This document shows, one piece after another, positions 42,619-49,349 of a stretch of 49,349 nucleotides of DNA. The notes beneath the pieces were generated by a model. It made no database searches and was not told where the DNA came from. It saw nothing but the letters and a program-made list of their open reading frames with translations. Each line of letters begins with the position of its first letter. Position 1 is the stretch's first letter. The position numbers were made by a program, and so were the translations under genes. The stretch covers positions 1 to 49,349 of the forward strand of contig CAYPTB010000011.1 in NCBI GenBank assembly GCA_964413535.1. The letters are read 5' to 3'. This stretch comes from CAYPTB01 sp964413535. Lineage in GTDB: Bacteria > Planctomycetota > UBA1135 > GCA-002686595.

Positions 42619-43098
42619 ATGCCGCGCAGCTTCAAGTCCACCGCCGTCCTCATCGACCCGGACCCGAAGTTCGGCTCGATGCTCGCGTCGAAGATCATCA
42701 ACAAGATCATGTACGCCGGTAAGAAGACCACCGCCCAGGGGATCTTCTACAAGGCGCTCGACATGGCCGAGAAGCGCCTCGGCGAAGTCGAAGGGGGCCA
42801 GGTCGCGATCTTCACCAAGGTCATCGAGAACGTCCGCCCCTCGGTCGAAGTTCGGAGCAAGCGCGTCGGTGGCGCGAACTACCAGGTCCCGCGCGAGGTC
42901 AAGCGCCATCGCCAGCAGAGCCTCGCCATTCGCTGGGTCATCGACAACGCCCGCAAGAAGAAGGGCAAGCCGATGGCGCAGCGCCTCGCGGAAGAGTTGG
43001 TGGACGCCTACAACGGCACCGGCGCGTCGGTGACGTGGAAGGAAAACGTCCACAAGATGGCGGAGGCCAACCGAGCCTACGCCCACTACGCGCGCTGA
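42619..43098 (+). CDS. rpsG: 30S ribosomal protein S7
   Basis: S7 nucleates the 30S head. The 159-residue protein has the family blocks DPKFGSMLASKIINKIMYAGKK (positions 14-35), VIENVRPSVEVRSKRVGG, YQVPREV and RWVIDNARKKKGKPM, ending in the AHYAR tail. AGGAGACGG lies just upstream. It is followed 8 bases later by the Tsr3-like gene rather than by fusA. Confidence 0.97.
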   Translation: MPRSFKSTAVLIDPDPKFGSMLASKIINKIMYAGKKTTAQGIFYKALDMAEKRLGEVEGGQVAIFTKVIENVRPSVEVRSKRVGGANYQVPREVKRHRQQSLAIRWVIDNARKKKGKPMAQRLAEELVDAYNGTGASVTWKENVHKMAEANRAYAHYAR

Positions 43099-43106
43099 TC
43101 CGGCGC

Positions 43107-43619
43107 GTGCCCCTCGAGATCCTCGTCCTGCGCGATCCGCGCGAGTCCAAGCGCAAGTGCTCGCTCACGCCGATCCGAGAGCATCCGCACGTCCGGTTCG
43201 CGAGCTATCACCCCGAGCGTCGCCTCGCGGCCGACGGCCATGTCTTGTTGCATCCCGAGGGGGAACTCCTGACGGAAGGCGACGCAGGCAAGCCGCTCTT
43301 GCTCGTCGACTGCGCCTGGCGACGGCTTCCGCGCTTGCTCGCAACCGTCGACGGCGTGACGTTGCGCCGTCGTCTTCCCCCTCTGGTCTCGGCCTATCCG
43401 CGCCGTAGTTCGACCTTTCCCGACCCGAGCGCTGGCCTGGCGTCGATCGAGGCTCTGTACGCGGCCAGCGTGATCCTGGGCGAGCCCGATCCCGATCTGC
43501 TCGCGGGCTATCACTGGCGCGACGAGTTCCTGGAACTCAATCGAGAGCTCGGGGGAGCGCCGCGCCATCGCGGGAGCTCGCGCGGCTCGTCGAACCCCGC
43601 CGAGACTGCCAGCGTATGA
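43107..43619 (+). CDS. Tsr3/DUF367-like protein, possible rRNA modification enzyme
   Basis: The 170-residue protein resembles Tsr3 (DUF367), which in eukaryotes and archaea transfers an aminocarboxypropyl group from SAM to the hypermodified uridine of small-subunit rRNA helix 31. Visible counterparts are LLLVDCAWRRLPRLL (64-78, cf. VDCSW), RRLPPLVSAYP (88-98, cf. LP-LVAANP), LASIEALYAASVILG (111-125, cf. EALAAALYILG) and YHWRDEFLELNREL (135-148, cf. FKWG-FLELN--L). The NYG motif of classical members is replaced by RRS. The start is taken as GTG 43107, 8 bases after rpsG. Substrate in this organism is inferred only. Confidence 0.6.
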   Translation: MPLEILVLRDPRESKRKCSLTPIREHPHVRFASYHPERRLAADGHVLLHPEGELLTEGDAGKPLLLVDCAWRRLPRLLATVDGVTLRRRLPPLVSAYPRRSSTFPDPSAGLASIEALYAASVILGEPDPDLLAGYHWRDEFLELNRELGGAPRHRGSSRGSSNPAETASV

Positions 43620-43629
43620 TTCGCGCGGC

Positions 43630-45705
43630 ATGACCCGCGGAGACCTGTCGCGCGTCCGCAACATCGGCATCGTCGCGCACATCGACGCGGGCAAGACGAC
43701 GCTTTCCGAGCGCATCCTCTTCTACGCCGGCGTGGAGCATCGCATGGGCGAGGTCCACGAAGGGACCGCGGTCATGGACTGGATGGAGGAGGAGCGTAAG
43801 CGCGGCATCACGATCACCGCCGCGACGACGACCGTCGCGTGGGACGACCTCTCGATCAACTTGGTCGACACGCCCGGACACGTCGATTTCACGGTCGAGG
43901 TGGAGCGCTGCATGCGCGTCCTGGACGGAGCGGTCCTCGTACTGAATGCCGTCGCCGGGCTCCAGGCCCAATCCGAAACGGTGTGGAGGCAGATGCGGCG
44001 CCACGGTGTCCCGTTCGTCGTGTTCGTCAACCAGTGCGACCGGGCCGGTGCCGACTTCCTGCGCTGCATCGGAGATCTCGTGCGCAAGCTCGGGGAGCCA
44101 GCCGTGGCGGTGCAGTATCCGATAGGGTCCGACCGCGGGTTCAGGACCGTCGTCGACCTGATCGAGCGGCGGGCGTGGCGCTTCCGCGAGGAAGATCTCG
44201 GCCGCGTTCCGGAGGAAGTGTCCGTGCCGCAAGATGCGGCGGACGACGTCGACGTCTTGCGGGCCGAGCTCTTCGATGCTCTCGCCCAGGAGGACGAGGA
44301 GGTCCTCGTCCATGTCGCGGACGAGCGCGACCCGCCGACGAGTCTCCTGCGCGCCGCCCTGCGCCGGCGCGTCCTGGCCCGCTCGCTGATCCCCGTCCTG
44401 TGCGGCGCGGCGTTGCGGAACGTCGGCATCCAGCTCCTCCTGGATGCGGTCGGTCACTATCTCCCGTCACCGCTCGACGTGCCTCCCGTCCGCGGCCTCG
44501 ATCCCACGGCGGGTGCCGACTCGGAGCCGGTCGTTCGCCAGCCCGATGCGGAGGGTCCGCTCGCGGCCCTGGCCTTCAAGCTGGCGGTCGACGCGAGCGA
44601 GGACCTGACTTACGTTCGTATCTACTCGGGGACGCTGAAGCCCGGGCAGCGCGTCTACAACCCGCGCACCCAGCGCCTGGAGCGGATCGCGCGCGTGTTG
44701 CGCATGCACGCGGACGCTCGTCGTCCCCTGCAGTCGGCCGGAGCGGGGGAGATCGTGGCGCTCTCCGGGCTCAAGGACGTGGGGACCGGCGACACCCTGT
44801 GCGACCGCGAGGCGCCGATCGTGCTCGAACGGCTCCAGTTCCCCGAAGCGGTCATCACGCTCGTCGTCGAGCCGGAATCGACCACCGATCGGGAGAGGCT
44901 CGCCGCTGCTCTGGAGCGCCTCGCCAGGGAAGACCCCACCCTGGACGTGCGCGAGGACGAGGACACCGGACAGTGGTTGGTGGCAGGCATGGGGGAACTG
45001 CACCTGGAGGTGATGCAGCATCGTCTCGAGCGGGATTTCCGTGTGCCGGTCCGCGTGGGCCAGCCGCGGGTCGCCTACCGCGAGGCGGTTCGCGAGGCGG
45101 GCCGGGGCGAGGCAGTGGTCGATCGAATGCTCGGGGGCAAGGACGTGTTCGGAGGGGTGGAGCTCCTGATCGAACCCGACCCCGACCAGCTCCAACTGGA
45201 GATCGATTGGAGTCCGGAATGTGCCATCCCGAAGGCCTTCCGACCGGTCGTGGAGGAGGCGCTGCGTATGGGTGCGATGGCCGGCCCCCGCTTCGGGTTC
45301 CCGCTCGTGTACGGGAGGATCCAGGTCCTGGGGGGCGGCTCGGTCCCCGGCCGCGATTCCGAAGTCGGCTTCGCCCAGGCGGCCACCCAAGCGCTGCGCC
45401 AAGCGCTCGGGTCGGCCTCGGTCGATCTCCTCGAGCCGGTCATGTCGTTCGCGATCACGGCTCCCGCAGAATTCATGAGCGGGATCATGGGCGAGCTCCA
45501 AGCCAGCCGTGCCGAGATCGGTGACCTGATCGTCGAGGGGGATCAGCGCACCGTGGTCGGCCGCGTCCCGCTCTTTCGCATGTTCGGGTTCTCCACCACC
45601 CTGCGCTCCCTGTCCCAGGGGCGGGCGAGCTGCAACCTGGAGCCTGCCGGGTTCGCCACCGTGCCCGGGGAGGAGCTCCGGACACGCGGTCTCGTCTGGG
45701 ACTAG
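43630..45705 (+). CDS. divergent elongation factor G homologue
   Basis: The 691-residue protein has EF-G domain order and sits where fusA normally lies. G1 is AHIDAGKTT (16-24), switch I has KRGITIT, and G3 is DTPGH (80-84), all normal. But G4 is NQCD (134-137) where NKxD is almost invariant. Domain IV is also unusual: the stretch after YREAVREA is short (GRGEAVVDRMLGGKDVFGGV) compared with the usual KKQ-GG-GQ-A block, and the tip loop reads GGSVPGRDSEVGF rather than the usual DGSYHDVDSSE-AF, so the tip His is missing. It may be a specialised paralogue, with a canonical fusA elsewhere, or the sole translocase. tuf does not follow it. I leave the symbol blank for this reason. Confidence 0.85.
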   Translation: MTRGDLSRVRNIGIVAHIDAGKTTLSERILFYAGVEHRMGEVHEGTAVMDWMEEERKRGITITAATTTVAWDDLSINLVDTPGHVDFTVEVERCMRVLDGAVLVLNAVAGLQAQSETVWRQMRRHGVPFVVFVNQCDRAGADFLRCIGDLVRKLGEPAVAVQYPIGSDRGFRTVVDLIERRAWRFREEDLGRVPEEVSVPQDAADDVDVLRAELFDALAQEDEEVLVHVADERDPPTSLLRAALRRRVLARSLIPVLCGAALRNVGIQLLLDAVGHYLPSPLDVPPVRGLDPTAGADSEPVVRQPDAEGPLAALAFKLAVDASEDLTYVRIYSGTLKPGQRVYNPRTQRLERIARVLRMHADARRPLQSAGAGEIVALSGLKDVGTGDTLCDREAPIVLERLQFPEAVITLVVEPESTTDRERLAAALERLAREDPTLDVREDEDTGQWLVAGMGELHLEVMQHRLERDFRVPVRVGQPRVAYREAVREAGRGEAVVDRMLGGKDVFGGVELLIEPDPDQLQLEIDWSPECAIPKAFRPVVEEALRMGAMAGPRFGFPLVYGRIQVLGGGSVPGRDSEVGFAQAATQALRQALGSASVDLLEPVMSFAITAPAEFMSGIMGELQASRAEIGDLIVEGDQRTVVGRVPLFRMFGFSTTLRSLSQGRASCNLEPAGFATVPGEELRTRGLVWD

Positions 45706-45760
45706 CCGGCTGCTCGCCCGCCCGCTCGAGGGCTGTGTAGCGAAAAGCTGTGGGACGGCG

Positions 45761-45790
45761 TTGACCCGTGCCCAGGCGAATGGCTATGTT
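45761..45790 (+). promoter_or_regulatory. promoter of the S10 operon
   Basis: TTGACC (45761-45766) and TATGTT (45785-45790) with an 18-base spacer lie in the 244-base gap after the EF-G gene, about 160 bases before rpsJ. This leaves a long leader that could carry S10-operon regulation, though I see no L4-type leader structure by eye. Confidence 0.55.
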
Positions 45791-45949
45791 CTTCGCCCTT
45801 TCCCCGATCGAGCTCGCTCAGTTCGTCCGTCTCCGGAGGTTCCGGTCAGCCAGGACCGACCCGAGGGTTCGATCCGGGAGCCCGGTCTCGCCGCCCGTGC
45901 GCCTCTCCGGCAGGGCGGGGGAACCACGACCCATTCGAAGACGAGCAGT

Positions 45950-46255
<306 letters not shown>

Positions 46256-46486
46256 TGAAGCCTCGAGCGCCGCGCACCTTCGAGCAGGGTGCGATCGGCG
46301 TCGGATAGCCCTGCGGAAGAACCTCCATCGCTCGACCTGGCCGGACTCTGGTGGCTCGCCTCGGCAGGCACCCAGGGCCGGTTTCGCATCTCCAAATCCA
46401 ATTCCTTCGCCGCGTGGCCCGGCGTCGTTCGAGGAGCAGGGCTCCGAGAACCGGGTCGAACCGGCAAGCCATCCGTTCTGGGAGCC

Positions 46487-47122
46487 ATGACGCTGATCCT
46501 GGGAAGAAAACAGGGCATGACCCAAGTGTTCGCCGAAGACGGCAAGGTCTTCGGAGTCACGGTCATCGCCGCGGGCCCTTGCACCGTCTGCCAGGTCCGC
46601 ACCGAGGAGCGGGACGGCTACCACGCCGTTCAACTCGGATACGAGGACGCGGTCGGCAAGCACGTCCGGAAGCCGCAGCGCGGACACTTCGAGAAGGCTT
46701 CCGTGCCGATGAAGCGCTTCCTGCGCGAGGAACGCCTCGGCGAGCCGTCGAGCCATTCCGTCGGGGACACCGTGACGGTCGAGGCGTTCTCACCAGGGGA
46801 TCTGGTCGACGTCATCGGCACGACCAAGGGCCGGGGATTCGCGGGGACCATCAAGCGCCACGGGTTCCAGCGCGGACCTGCGAGCCACGGGTGCATGAAC
46901 GTGCGTCAGCCCGGCTCGATCGGCACCAAGCGGACCGGCAAGCTGTTCCCCGGCAAGCGCATGTCCGGGCACTACGGAAACGCGCGGCAGACCAGCAAGA
47001 ACCTGGAGATCGTCCAGGTCGACGGAGCGCGCAACCTGCTCCTCGTCAAGGGTTCCATTCCCGGTCCCACGGGCGGCTTCGTCCAGGTGCGCGTAGCCAA
47101 GACGGGCGTCAGGAAGAGCTAG
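46487..47122 (+). CDS. rplC: 50S ribosomal protein L3
   Basis: L3 starts 50S assembly and reaches the peptidyl transferase centre. ATG 46487 gives the family N-terminus (TLILGRKQGMTQVF) and 211 residues (E. coli 209). GTTKGRGFAGTIKRHGF and RMSGHYGNARQT are intact. The 231 bases between rpsJ and rplC are unusually long for this operon and hold no supported gene. Confidence 0.96.
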   Translation: MTLILGRKQGMTQVFAEDGKVFGVTVIAAGPCTVCQVRTEERDGYHAVQLGYEDAVGKHVRKPQRGHFEKASVPMKRFLREERLGEPSSHSVGDTVTVEAFSPGDLVDVIGTTKGRGFAGTIKRHGFQRGPASHGCMNVRQPGSIGTKRTGKLFPGKRMSGHYGNARQTSKNLEIVQVDGARNLLLVKGSIPGPTGGFVQVRVAKTGVRKS

Positions 47123-47125
47123 TCC

Positions 47126-47767
47126 ATGAAGGTACGGACCTACGAATCGGGCAAGCGCGACCAGGTCGAGTTCGACGCGACGCCCTTCGGCGGCAAGGTG
47201 CTCTTCCGAACGCTGAAACAGGCCGTCCACATGTACCAGGCGAATCTGCGCCAGGGGACGGTGAGCACGCGCGGACGGGATCAAGTCGCCGGCAGCAACA
47301 AGAAACCCTGGAAGCAGAAGCACACGGGTCGTGCGCGTGCCGGCGACCGCAAGTCGCCCATCTGGCGGGGCGGCGGCACGGTGTTCGGTCCAAAGCCGCG
47401 TGACTACGGCTACCAGATGCCGCGCAAGGCGCGGCGCGTCGCCCTGCGGTCGGCATTGGCCGGGAAGCTCTCCGACGACGAGGTCGTGCTCGCGAAGCTC
47501 GGGACCTTCCCCGCCCCTTCGGCGAAGGCAGCGCGCAAGATCCTCGACGACCTGGGTCGGCCGCGGCGCGCGCTCGTCGTGTTGGCGGAGCCGAACGAGA
47601 ACGTCTGGAAGTCCTTCCGCAACTTCCCCGGAGTGAAGGTTCGATCCGCGGCGAACCTCTGCGCGCTCGACGTGCTGGCGGGTGGGATCGTCGTTGCGGA
47701 GAAGGAAGCGATGGACTTCCTCGCCAACAAGCTCGGTGTCGTCCAACCGGCCGGAGGTGAAGCGTGA
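47126..47767 (+). CDS. rplD: 50S ribosomal protein L4
   Basis: L4 lines the exit tunnel. The 213-residue protein has the tunnel-loop block SNKKPWKQKHTGRARAGDRK, then SPIWRGGGTVFGPKPRDYGY, and RKARRVALRSAL. Its stop overlaps the rplW start (GTGA). L4 represses the S10 operon in gamma-proteobacteria; no evidence here. Confidence 0.96.
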   Translation: MKVRTYESGKRDQVEFDATPFGGKVLFRTLKQAVHMYQANLRQGTVSTRGRDQVAGSNKKPWKQKHTGRARAGDRKSPIWRGGGTVFGPKPRDYGYQMPRKARRVALRSALAGKLSDDEVVLAKLGTFPAPSAKAARKILDDLGRPRRALVVLAEPNENVWKSFRNFPGVKVRSAANLCALDVLAGGIVVAEKEAMDFLANKLGVVQPAGGEA

Positions 47768-48054
47768 ACGCCCTCGATCGCTTCTACGAGATCATCCAGA
47801 AGCCGGTCATCACGGAGAAGGCAACCGACGACATGGGGCGTCGGAACGCCTATCACTTCCGCGTACCTGCCGACGCCAACAAGATCGAGATCCGCGCCGC
47901 CGTCGAGAAGCTCTTCGGCGTGAAGGTCACGGCCGTCAACACCCTGCATGCGCCGCGCAAGTGGCGCCGGCGGGGATATTCGGTGGGCCAGACTCGGCAG
48001 TGGAAGAAGGCCATGGTCACCCTCGCCGAGGGCAACACGATCGAGATCCTGTAG
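47764..48054 (+). CDS. rplW: 50S ribosomal protein L23
   Basis: L23 is at the exit of the tunnel and docks trigger factor and SRP. The 96-residue protein shows IIQKPVITEKATD, YHFRVPADANKIEIRAAVEK and LFGVKVTAVNTL. The start is GTG, overlapping rplD by 4 bases. Confidence 0.95.
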   Translation: MNALDRFYEIIQKPVITEKATDDMGRRNAYHFRVPADANKIEIRAAVEKLFGVKVTAVNTLHAPRKWRRRGYSVGQTRQWKKAMVTLAEGNTIEIL

Positions 48055-48067
48055 CGGAGCGCGAACG

Positions 48068-48904
48068 ATGCCCATCAAGAGCTACAACCCCACGTCGCCC
48101 GGACGCCGGCACGGAAACGTGCACGACTTCGCGGAGATCACCACGACGAAGCCCGAGCGGACGTTGCTCGAGCCGCTACGCAAGACGGGCGGCCGCAACA
48201 ACCACGGTCGCATGACTTCGCGCCGCCGCGGCGGCGGTCACAAGCGCAGCTATCGGGTGATCGACTTCAAGCGCAAGAAGGACGGGGTCCCCGCGGTCGT
48301 CAAGTCGGTCGAATACGACCCGAACCGCACCGCGCGTATCGCTCTCCTGCACTATGCCGACGGAGCGAAGCGCTACATCCTGTGCCCGGTCGGTCTCGAA
48401 GTCGGTCAAACCATCATGTCGGGGGCCGGCGCCGAACCGTTGCCCGGCAATGCCATGGTCCTGGCGGACATTCCGCTCGGCCTCTTGATCCACAACGTCG
48501 AGCTCCAGGCCGGTCGCGGGGGACAACTCTGCCGCTCGGCAGGTAGCGCCGCGCAGCTCACGGCGCGCGAGGGGGACTACGCGGTGATCCTCCTGCCCTC
48601 CGGCGAGCTTCGGCGCGTGCACGTCAAGTGCCGTGCGACCATCGGACGGATGGGGAACACCGATCACCAGAACATCAAGCTGGGCAAGGCCGGGCGCAAG
48701 CGTCACATGGGGCGCCGCCCCGAAGTCCGGGGCACGGCCATGAATCCGGTCGACCACCCGATGGGCGGCGGCGAGGGACGCACCGCGGGCGGGCGTCATC
48801 CCTGTTCGCCGAAGGGCGTGCTCGCCAAGGGCGGGCTCACTCGGCGCCCGTCCAAGCCCTCGACCACGTTCATCCTCCGCGGTCGGAAGAAGAGAGGACG
48901 CTGA
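48068..48904 (+). CDS. rplB: 50S ribosomal protein L2
   Basis: L2 supports the peptidyl transferase centre and subunit joining. ATG 48068 gives the family N-terminus (PIKSYNPTSPGRRH) and 278 residues (E. coli 273). GGRNNHGRMTSRRRGGGHKR and RGTAMNPVDHPMGGGEGR are present, with the first His of VDHP kept. It is complete, but the operon breaks off directly after it. Confidence 0.97.
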   Translation: MPIKSYNPTSPGRRHGNVHDFAEITTTKPERTLLEPLRKTGGRNNHGRMTSRRRGGGHKRSYRVIDFKRKKDGVPAVVKSVEYDPNRTARIALLHYADGAKRYILCPVGLEVGQTIMSGAGAEPLPGNAMVLADIPLGLLIHNVELQAGRGGQLCRSAGSAAQLTAREGDYAVILLPSGELRRVHVKCRATIGRMGNTDHQNIKLGKAGRKRHMGRRPEVRGTAMNPVDHPMGGGEGRTAGGRHPCSPKGVLAKGGLTRRPSKPSTTFILRGRKKRGR

Positions 48905-48906
48905 CC

Positions 48907-48917
48907 ATGGGACGGAG
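48907..48917 (+). pseudogene. first bases of a truncated rpsS (S19)
   Basis: Two bases after the rplB stop, with GAGAGGA upstream, comes ATGGGACGGAG. This fits the start of rpsS, expected here, whose product in many bacteria begins MGRS. From about 48918 the sequence no longer fits S19 and instead reads as a different gene on the other strand. Only about 11 bases are available, so identification rests on position. Confidence 0.45.
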
Positions 48918-49349
48918 GATTCGCGTACTCCTCGCGCGCCCATCGGCGGCGCGAAAGGGCGCGCGCCAGCAGAACGCCCCAGCTTCGCGTCCGCCGGTCG
49001 TTTACCGAGGGGAAGCGGCTCTTCAGAACGAGCTCGAAGTCCTCGACTCGTGCCTTGAGTCGGCGGTCAAGCCAGGGAACGTTCGGATCCTCGTGCGTCA
49101 TCCAGGCGACCCACTCCGGCGTCGTCCATTCCTCGAGGGTGTCGGGCGTGCCCGCGAGGGGGTCCACGTTTCCGTACGTCCCTCGCCGTTGCGGGGTGGG
49201 GGTGTAGAAGTAGCTGATCAGCTCCATCCGCGGAGTCACGCCCTTGAGCCTGCGGATGAACGCGAGTGTGTTCTCGATCTCTCGCTCCGGGTCGTCGGGG
49301 TCCCCGAAGACGAAGGAGAACTCGGGGATAATGTCGTGCTCGCGCGTCT
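48916..49349 (-). CDS. B12-binding radical SAM protein, fragment truncated at both window end and junction
   Basis: The minus strand is open from the window end. It reads EFSFVFGDPDDPEREIENTL, then AFIRRLKG, ISYFYTPTPQRRGTYGN, TLEEWTTPEWVAWM and DFELVLKSRFPSVND, and ends near REEYANP. This is the C-terminal part of the cobalamin-dependent radical SAM family (the region after the TIM barrel). The N-terminal B12 domain and the CxxxCxxC cluster would lie outside the window. After EEYAN the frame runs on into the antisense of rplB with no stop of its own, so its true C-terminus is lost at the junction near 48917. Confidence 0.7.

Noticed and set aside
48068..48904. L2 has VDHPM where E. coli has VDHPH
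   Set aside because: The functionally important first His is kept, and Met at the second position is, as far as I recall, common in several phyla.

Overview
The window is about 49 kb of high-GC bacterial chromosome dominated by housekeeping genes. It opens inside a 23S rRNA gene and ends about 430 bases past an abrupt break in the S10 ribosomal-protein operon. Both ends look like contig ends: a repeated rRNA gene on the left and a suspicious junction on the right. Several features point to Planctomycetota or a close relative: SecE with two extra N-terminal membrane segments, a fused SecDF, a NusG of planctomycete style, a divergent EF-G in the fusA position, a Tsr3/DUF367-like gene in the str cluster, and few Shine-Dalgarno sites. 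This assignment is inferred from gene content, not from a tree.

Layout. 1-2510: 3' part of 23S rRNA, 5S rRNA and a terminator. 2511-4360: a scarred stretch with an ISL3-type transposase remnant, lexA with a strong promoter carrying a palindrome, and the decayed 3' part of a group II intron with a recognisable domain V. 4369-7475: nadB and hflX, clearly less GC-rich than the right half. 7484-12411 (minus strand): a LysM membrane protein, secDF, rplS and trmD. 12565-13215: riboflavin synthase. 13281-17629 (minus strand): an Mla/Mce lipid-transport operon (ABC ATPase, permease, MlaD with six repeats) headed by an unrecognised exported protein built of about sixteen Trp/Phe-Pro repeats. 17819-21191: trpS, two lipoproteins and D-aminoacyl-tRNA deacylase. 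21548-27955: an HU/IHF-like protein, a sulfatase and cystathionine gamma-synthase (minus strand), MutS2 without its Smr domain, and chorismate synthase.

28067-48904 is a long run of information-processing genes: tRNA-Thr(UGU)-Tyr(GUA)-Gly(UCC)-Thr(GGU)-tuf (the order of E. coli thrU-tyrU-glyT-thrT-tufB), rpmG, secE, nusG, rplKAJL, rpoBC, rpsL, rpsG, a Tsr3-like gene, a divergent EF-G gene, then rpsJ-rplC-rplD-rplW-rplB. Immediately after rplB the start of rpsS is cut after about 11 bases, and a C-terminally truncated radical SAM gene runs in from the other strand.

The most interesting points are the WPF-repeat protein tied to the Mla operon, the heptad-quantised repeat spacing in its MlaD, the Tsr3-like gene next to rpsG, the EF-G with NQCD in place of NKxD, the extra module in the SecD periplasmic domain, a short membrane-peptide frame inside the lexA transcript, and the double truncation at the right end.
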